Shown: one piece after another, positions 59,215 to 64,000 of the stretch
Layout of the letters: each line of letters starts with the position of its first letter
Position numbering within the stretch: the stretch's first letter is position 1
Source: Daucus carota subsp. sativus
Lineage: Eukaryota; Streptophyta; Magnoliopsida; Apiales; Apiaceae
Reading direction: 5' to 3'
Length of the DNA stretch: 64,000 nt
Assembly (NCBI RefSeq): GCF_001625215.2
Contig: NC_030384.2
Coordinates: 25,594,527 to 25,658,526, forward strand
Translations under genes and position numbers: made by a program
The notes under the pieces: model-generated
What the model saw: only the letters and a program-made list of their open reading frames with translations
Databases searched by the model: none
Told to the model about the DNA's origin: nothing

Positions 59215-60306
59215 GTATGTTCTTTGTTTTTATATGTTGTTGATTGTCTTTCGAACTTGTTTTTGAATCGATTAAGCTTAAAACAGAGATCTGTAGATGT
59301 ACTGTTTATAATTTGTTCAGTTGATAGTTTACACAAATTGCATAAAATTGCGGATGATATAGTGTTGATTTCATTTAAGATTTTGAAGTAGTTTCATTTG
59401 AGTTTAATTTAGTTGCATTCGATTCACTTCTACATAGCCTGGAGGAGCTGTTAGAGGTTGTAGTATTTCAGATATAGGATATAGTTGTGGATTATTTTGT
59501 GTTGATTCCACTGCATCAGTTTGTACTGGTTTCATTTGGCTTGAATTTAGTGGCATTCAATTGAATCTTACAAGGCCTGCAGCAGCTCTTAGAGGTTGTT
59601 CTGTTTCAGATTTAGGATATAGTTGTGGATTATTTTGTCTTGATTCCACTGCATCATTTTGTACTGGTTTCATTTGGCTTGAATTTAGTGGCATTCAATT
59701 GAATCTTACAAGGCCTGCAGCAGCTCTTAGAGGTTGTTCTGTTTCAGATATAGGATATAGTTGTGGATTATTTTGTCTTATTCCACTGCATCAGTTTGTA
59801 CTGGTTTCATTTGGCTTGAATTTAGTGGCATTCAATTGAATCTTACCAGGCCTGCAGCAGCTCTTAGAAGTTGTTCTATTTCACATATTGGATAAAGTTC
59901 TGGATTATTTTGTTTTGATTCCACTGCCTGACTTTGGACTGTTTTTATTTGCATTTAGTTTAGTGGCATTCAATTGAATATTATAACTCCTGCAGCATCT
60001 CTTAGAGATTTTATTTTTTGTAATATTTGCTAAAATTGTGGATTATTTTGATTTGATTCAACTGCCTCACTTTGGACTGTTTTTATTTGAATTTAGTTTA
60101 GTGGCATTCAATTGAATATTATAACTCCTGCAGCATCTCTTAGAGGATGTATTTTTTGCCATATTGGATAAAGTTCTGCAATATTTTGTGTATCATTTGT
60201 CTTGTGTCATTTATCTTTAATTTGGTTGCATTATCTTGGATCTTACATGGTTTGTGGAATCCATTTAGCACTGCAATTGATTTTTTTTGGCTTATTGACA
60301 TTGCAG
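59215..60306 (+). other. 5'-leader intron of the MULE transposase
   Basis: Donor CAAAAG|GTATGT (59215) and acceptor GACATTGCAG (60306) bracket a 1.09-kb intron. The ATG lies two bases inside the next exon. This makes the open frame that extends upstream to 60147 an intronic read-through. Confidence 0.65.
59412..60240. repeat. six tandem 138-bp repeats in the MULE leader intron
   Basis: Copies start at AGT(G/T)GCATTC about 59412, 59550, 59688, 59825, 59963 and 60101, a nearly constant 137-138 bp. The inner copies are almost identical and the outer ones diverged. Each contains CCTGCAGCAGCTCTTAGAGG and GGATTATTTTG(T/A)(C/T)TTGATTC. Confidence 0.95.
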
Positions 60307-60308
60307 GG

Positions 60309-62764
60309 ATGTCTAATATTCCAGTTATTGTTCAGCATAGTGGGCATTGGAATGAAACTACAAACTATACGGCTTTTAAGGTTGTTGGTTTGTTAGTTGC
60401 TCCGAATTGTGATTATGCCAAGCTGTTGGGAATGATATGCAATGAACTTCAGTTGAAAACAGAATCAACTTCGGTGATAATTGAATATCAAGCCAAAGAT
60501 GGTTATCCTCCTTTCAAAATAGTTGATGACCTCCATGTTATGTTCTATCTAGAGCTCAAGAAAAGGGAACCAGAATTAACCAAATATCCTTTGTGTGTGT
60601 CGTTTGAGAACCGAATTCAGCAACTATCATCTCTGTCTAATCGTAGTGAAATGACAAATGATGAATTGTGTGCTGAGGTTCAAAGTATTCAGGGTATATC
60701 TTCAAATACTGACCTTGTTAACAGCAAGGAGGTGAATACAGAGATTGTTGAAGATTATGTTGATTATGCAGAGGAAATATCTCGACAAATGATGGACTTG
60801 TCACCTATAGCAAGTTCACAGGAAGAAATAATTGAAATCAGCAAGGAAGCAGTTATCAACAACAAGCACCATAAAGATTTAGCATTGTTTCAGAAATATA
60901 AAGATAAGGAAACATTGCAGATGGTTCTTAGTTTCTATGCTATCAACAACAATTTTCAGTATAAAGTTAAAAAGTCTTGCAAGAATGAGTACTCTCTAGT
61001 ATGTGTTGACATAAATTGCGAGTGGAAGTTGCGGGCATCAAGAAGTGGCAACACAAATCACTTTATCATCAGAACATTTGTCAACAATCATACTTGTTCT
61101 CTTGAAATAAGGTTCAAAAATCAGCGTCAAGCAACAACAAGTGTTATAGCAGATGTCATAAAACACAAGTTTGCGAATATCAAGACAAAATACAATGTTG
61201 CTGATATTATTAGAGATATGAAGCATGATCATAATGTGCAAATCAAATACAACAAAGCCTGGAGATCAAAAGAGAAAGCTAAGGAAATTATGCAAGGGAG
61301 TGCAACCCAATCTTTTGCTGATTTATACTCTTTTTTGTATATGCTCTACACTACAAATGCAGGATCAATAGTTGAGTTGCAGCTGACTCAGAATAATTGT
61401 TTCCTATATGTGTTTGTCGCATTGAATTGTTCAATAAAAGGCTGGATGTTCTGTCTACCTGTGGTTGTGGTTGACGGCACATTTTTAAAATCATCTTATG
61501 GAGGGACTTTATTGGTTGCAGCAACTCAAGATGCTGGAGGGAAAATATTTCCATTAGCTTTTGCTGTAGTTGATTCAGAGAATGATCATTCATGGCAGTG
61601 GTTCTTTGAGAAGTTTAGAAAGGCTTATGGTGGAAGAGAAGACATGGTGATAGTATCTGATCGACATGAAAGTATAATCAAGGCTGCCAACACAGTGTAT
61701 CCAGAGGTACCAAATGTTTTCTGCGTTTTTCACCTACTTGGAAACATTAAAAGCAAGTTCAAGAAAAACTTGAAGAAAATAAAAGAGGCATTCTGGTGTG
61801 CTGCAAATGCTTATACTTTAAAGAAGTTTAATTACCACATGAAGGAATTGGAAAAAGTTGACAACAGGGTGCAACTGTTTTTGGAAGAGATTGGCTATGA
61901 GAAGTGGTCCAAGGTGCATTCAACAAATAACAGGTACTCTAATATGACATCAAATGTTGCAGAGTCTCTCAATTCTGTCATAATTTCTATCAGGGAACTC
62001 CCAATCTGCACAATGTTAGAAAGTTTAAGATCTTTGATTCAAAAATGGAGCTGGAGAAATAGGAATGAAGCTACTGCTACATCAACAATATTAACTAGGA
62101 AATATGAAGATCAGTTGAAGAAAAACTACACGTTCTCAGTTGATTTGACTGTAAGAGTTTTGCCTTTTAATGCAACTTAATTATTTATGATTTTGACATC
62201 TTCTTGTCTAAATTTACTGTAAATGATTAGGTTCATCCAACAAATCACATCATTTTTGAAGTCGTTAATGCTGACAAAAAGAACATAGTTGATCTCAGCA
62301 ACAAAACTTGCACCTGCAAAAGGTTTGTGCAACTACTGTATCATTTACATACTTTTATCAGTAATGTTTATCCTTTTTGGCATAATTTATTGATTGTTAA
62401 AATAATTTTCAGGTTTGAATTGGATCAAATTCCATGTGGTCATGCCATTGCAGTTCTGCAAATGTCTGGCCTTGATGTTTATGACTACTGTTCAACTTAT
62501 TACCGCAAGGAGACGATGATTTCAGCATATAAAGAAAATGTGTATCCTGTTGGCAGCAAAGAAAACTGGGAAGTGCCCGACAGTGTGAAGGCATTGATAG
62601 TGTACCCTCCAGAAGGAAGAATTCGAGTTGGCAGGCCAAAGAAAAACAGATGCAAACCCCACTGGGAAAGAAATGCAAAGACTTTTAAACCAATTAAATG
62701 CAGCAAATGTCACCAAACTGGACATAACAGAAGAACATGTAGGAATCCAATGAAAAACAAATAG
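60309..62764 (+). CDS. MULE transposase, apparently intact (PB1-like, DDE, SWIM, zinc knuckle)
   Basis: Exons 60309-62150, 62231-62322 and 62413-62764 join to 2286 nt, 761 residues. The N-terminal region (1-105) reads like the PB1-type domain of some MULE proteins (VIVQHSGHWNETTNYTAFKV ... KIVDDLHVMFYLEL). A MuDR-type DNA-binding domain follows (about 195-290: LSFYAINNNFQYKVKKS, CEWKLRAS, NNHTC). The DDE core has Asp389 in VVVDGTFLKSSYGG, Asp451 in VSDRHESI and a conserved Glu near 552 in NVAESLNSV. A SWIM finger (C641-x-C643 ... C653-x-H655) spans the second intron. A C-terminal zinc knuckle has Cys741, Cys744, His749 and Cys754, preceded by a basic GRPKKN. Every expected domain is present without frame break, so it may be active; alternatively it is a domesticated gene, but the surrounding terminal and tandem repeats favour a transposon. 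Confidence 0.88.
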
Positions 62765-63096
62765 ATATTCTCCTAATTTCATTGATTAATTGTATGTCTG
62801 CTTATGGAAGTTTACGTTATTATTACAAGACATATTTTGTGAGATGATTTGTTACTATTGGTTCTGTTTTTAAAGAATTTACTTGGTGTTTTTCATTTTC
62901 TCTTATTTAAGGGTATTATGTAGTTGCATAACTTGCTTTATACTAATTAGTTGTAATCAGTTGTTATTAGCTTAAGTTGCTTTTATGTTGAATGTAGTTG
63001 CATGCATATTTGGTTTATAGTAATTGCATTAATATTTGGTTGAAAGGTGTTTATTTATACTCAGTTCATTTAGTTGCATATACTCAGTTCATTTAG
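62765..63096. other. 3' region of the MULE transposase gene
   Basis: T-rich DNA with repeated TTTAGTTGCATA. No coding. Confidence 0.45.
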
Positions 63097-63237
63097 TTGC
63101 ATATGAGGTTGAATATGGTTGTATTAGTTATTTTTTAAAAATAATGATATATAGTTAGTTGCATATGAGGTTGAATATGGTTGTATTAGTTATTTTTTAA
63201 AAATAATGATATATAGTTAGTTGCATATGAGGTTGAA
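63097..63237. repeat. tandem 62-bp repeats
   Basis: TTGCATATGAGGTTGAA(T/G)ATGG recurs at 63097, 63159 and 63221, giving two full 62-bp units and the start of a third, which runs into the 115-bp minisatellite. Confidence 0.93.
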
Positions 63238-64000
63238 GATGGTAGATATTATGTGCCCCAAGTTTTAGAAATTACGTGCCCCGAACCTGTAGCAATTACG
63301 TGCCCCAACTATAGAACCTACGTGCCCCAAATTGCTGAATGTACGTGCCCCGGATGGTAGATATTATGTGCCCCAAGTTTTAGAAATTACGTGCCCCGAA
63401 CCTGTAGCAATTACGTGCCCCAACTCTAGAACCTACGTGCCCCAAATTGCTGAATGTACGTGCCCTAGATGGTAGATATTATGTGCCCCAAGTTTTAGAA
63501 ATTACGTGCCCCGAACCTGTAGCAATTACGTGCCCCAACTCTAGAACCTACGTGCCCCAAATTGCTGAATGTACGTGCCCCAGATGGTAGATATTATGTG
63601 CCCCAAGTTTTAGAAATTACGTGCCCCGAACCTGTAGCAATTACGTGCCCCAACTCTAGAATGTACGTGCCCCAAATTGCTGAATGTACGTGCCCCAGAT
63701 GGTAGATATTATGTGCCCCAAGTTTTAGAAATTACGTGCCCCGAACCTGTAGCAATTACGTGCCCCAACTCTAGAACCTACGTGCCCCAAATTGCTGAAT
63801 GTACGTGCCCCAGATGGTAGATATTATGTGCCCCAAGTTTTAGAAATTACGTGCCCCGAACCTGTAGCAATTACGTGCCCCAACTCTAAAATGTACGTGC
63901 CCCAAATTGCTGAATGTACGTGCCCCAGATGGTAGATATTATGTGCCCCAAGTTTTAGAAATTACGTGCCCCGAACCTGTAGCAATTACGTGCCCCAACT
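63238..64000. repeat. 115-bp minisatellite with ACGTGCCCC submotif
   Basis: Units start GATGGTAGATATTATGTGCC at 63238, 63353, 63468, 63583, 63698, 63813 and 63928, an exact period of 115 bp, and the array leaves the window. Each unit is itself five ~23-bp monomers, each containing (T/A)(T/C)GTGCCCC, mostly ACGTGCCCC. Differences between units are single substitutions. Confidence 0.97.

Larger units (their letters stand above)
58948..64000 (+). mobile_element. MULE with intact transposase, right end outside the window
   Basis: The left end begins GGGAATTTTTGATAAATATA, a common MULE terminus style, followed by T/A-rich terminal DNA, a leader exon, a repeat-filled intron and the transposase. 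The right terminus is beyond 64000, so length and target duplication cannot be read. The 62-bp and 115-bp repeats at the right probably belong to its 3' part. Confidence 0.65.

Noticed and set aside
60147-60308. N-terminal extension of the MULE transposase frame
   Set aside because: A clear acceptor (GACATTGCAG) precedes the ATG at 60309, and the extension translates intron repeat DNA.
63238-64000. CRISPR-like regular repeat array
   Set aside because: The units are contiguous 23/115-bp tandem repeats with no unique spacers, in a plant nuclear genome.

Overview
The window is nuclear DNA of a flowering plant. It has spliced genes with GT-AG introns, AT-rich intergenic DNA, and plant-restricted families: GRAS, a SPARK-type receptor kinase, laccase, PPR, PTF2, FAR1 and plant mobile domain. 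The repeats are plant DNA transposons (Stowaway, hAT, CACTA, MULE, PIF/Harbinger, Helitron). It looks like a eudicot, perhaps an asterid, but the species cannot be fixed from the sequence.

Layout. 1-15.2 kb is gene-rich: a HAD-type pyrimidine 5'-nucleotidase (+), a TFIIB-related factor of the PTF2 type (-), a GRAS factor of the SCL14/SCL33 group (-) and a SPARK receptor-like kinase (-). 15.4-34.2 kb is a transposon estate: a Helitron, Stowaway MITEs, an internally deleted MULE with a perfect 9-bp target duplication and a nested hAT MITE, a 6.1-kb element carrying a FAR1-type DNA-binding protein and a plant-mobile-domain protein tail to tail, a decayed hAT transposase, a hAT MITE and a CACTA element. 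A two-exon defensin-like gene lies inside this estate at 29.8-30.6 kb. 37.5-41.3 kb holds an intact six-exon laccase (+). 41.8-49.3 kb is a decayed PIF/Harbinger element split by a 5.1-kb CACTA. 49.3-56.5 kb is low in genes, with two families of tandem repeats and a MULE MITE. 56.5-58.8 kb is an intronless PPR gene (-). From 58.9 kb to the window end runs a MULE with an intact three-exon transposase of 761 residues, ending in a 115-bp minisatellite that leaves the window.

The host genes look like independent transcription units; I see no metabolic cluster. The most unusual object is the 6.1-kb element at 20476-26570. It is bounded by (TA)n tracts, contains about 18 copies of a palindrome built on CCCGCAATG-NNN-CATTGCGGG, and joins FAR1 and PMD coding segments that overlap antisense at their 3' ends. 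Splice sites and element boundaries were read by eye, and family names rest on motif recognition without database searches.
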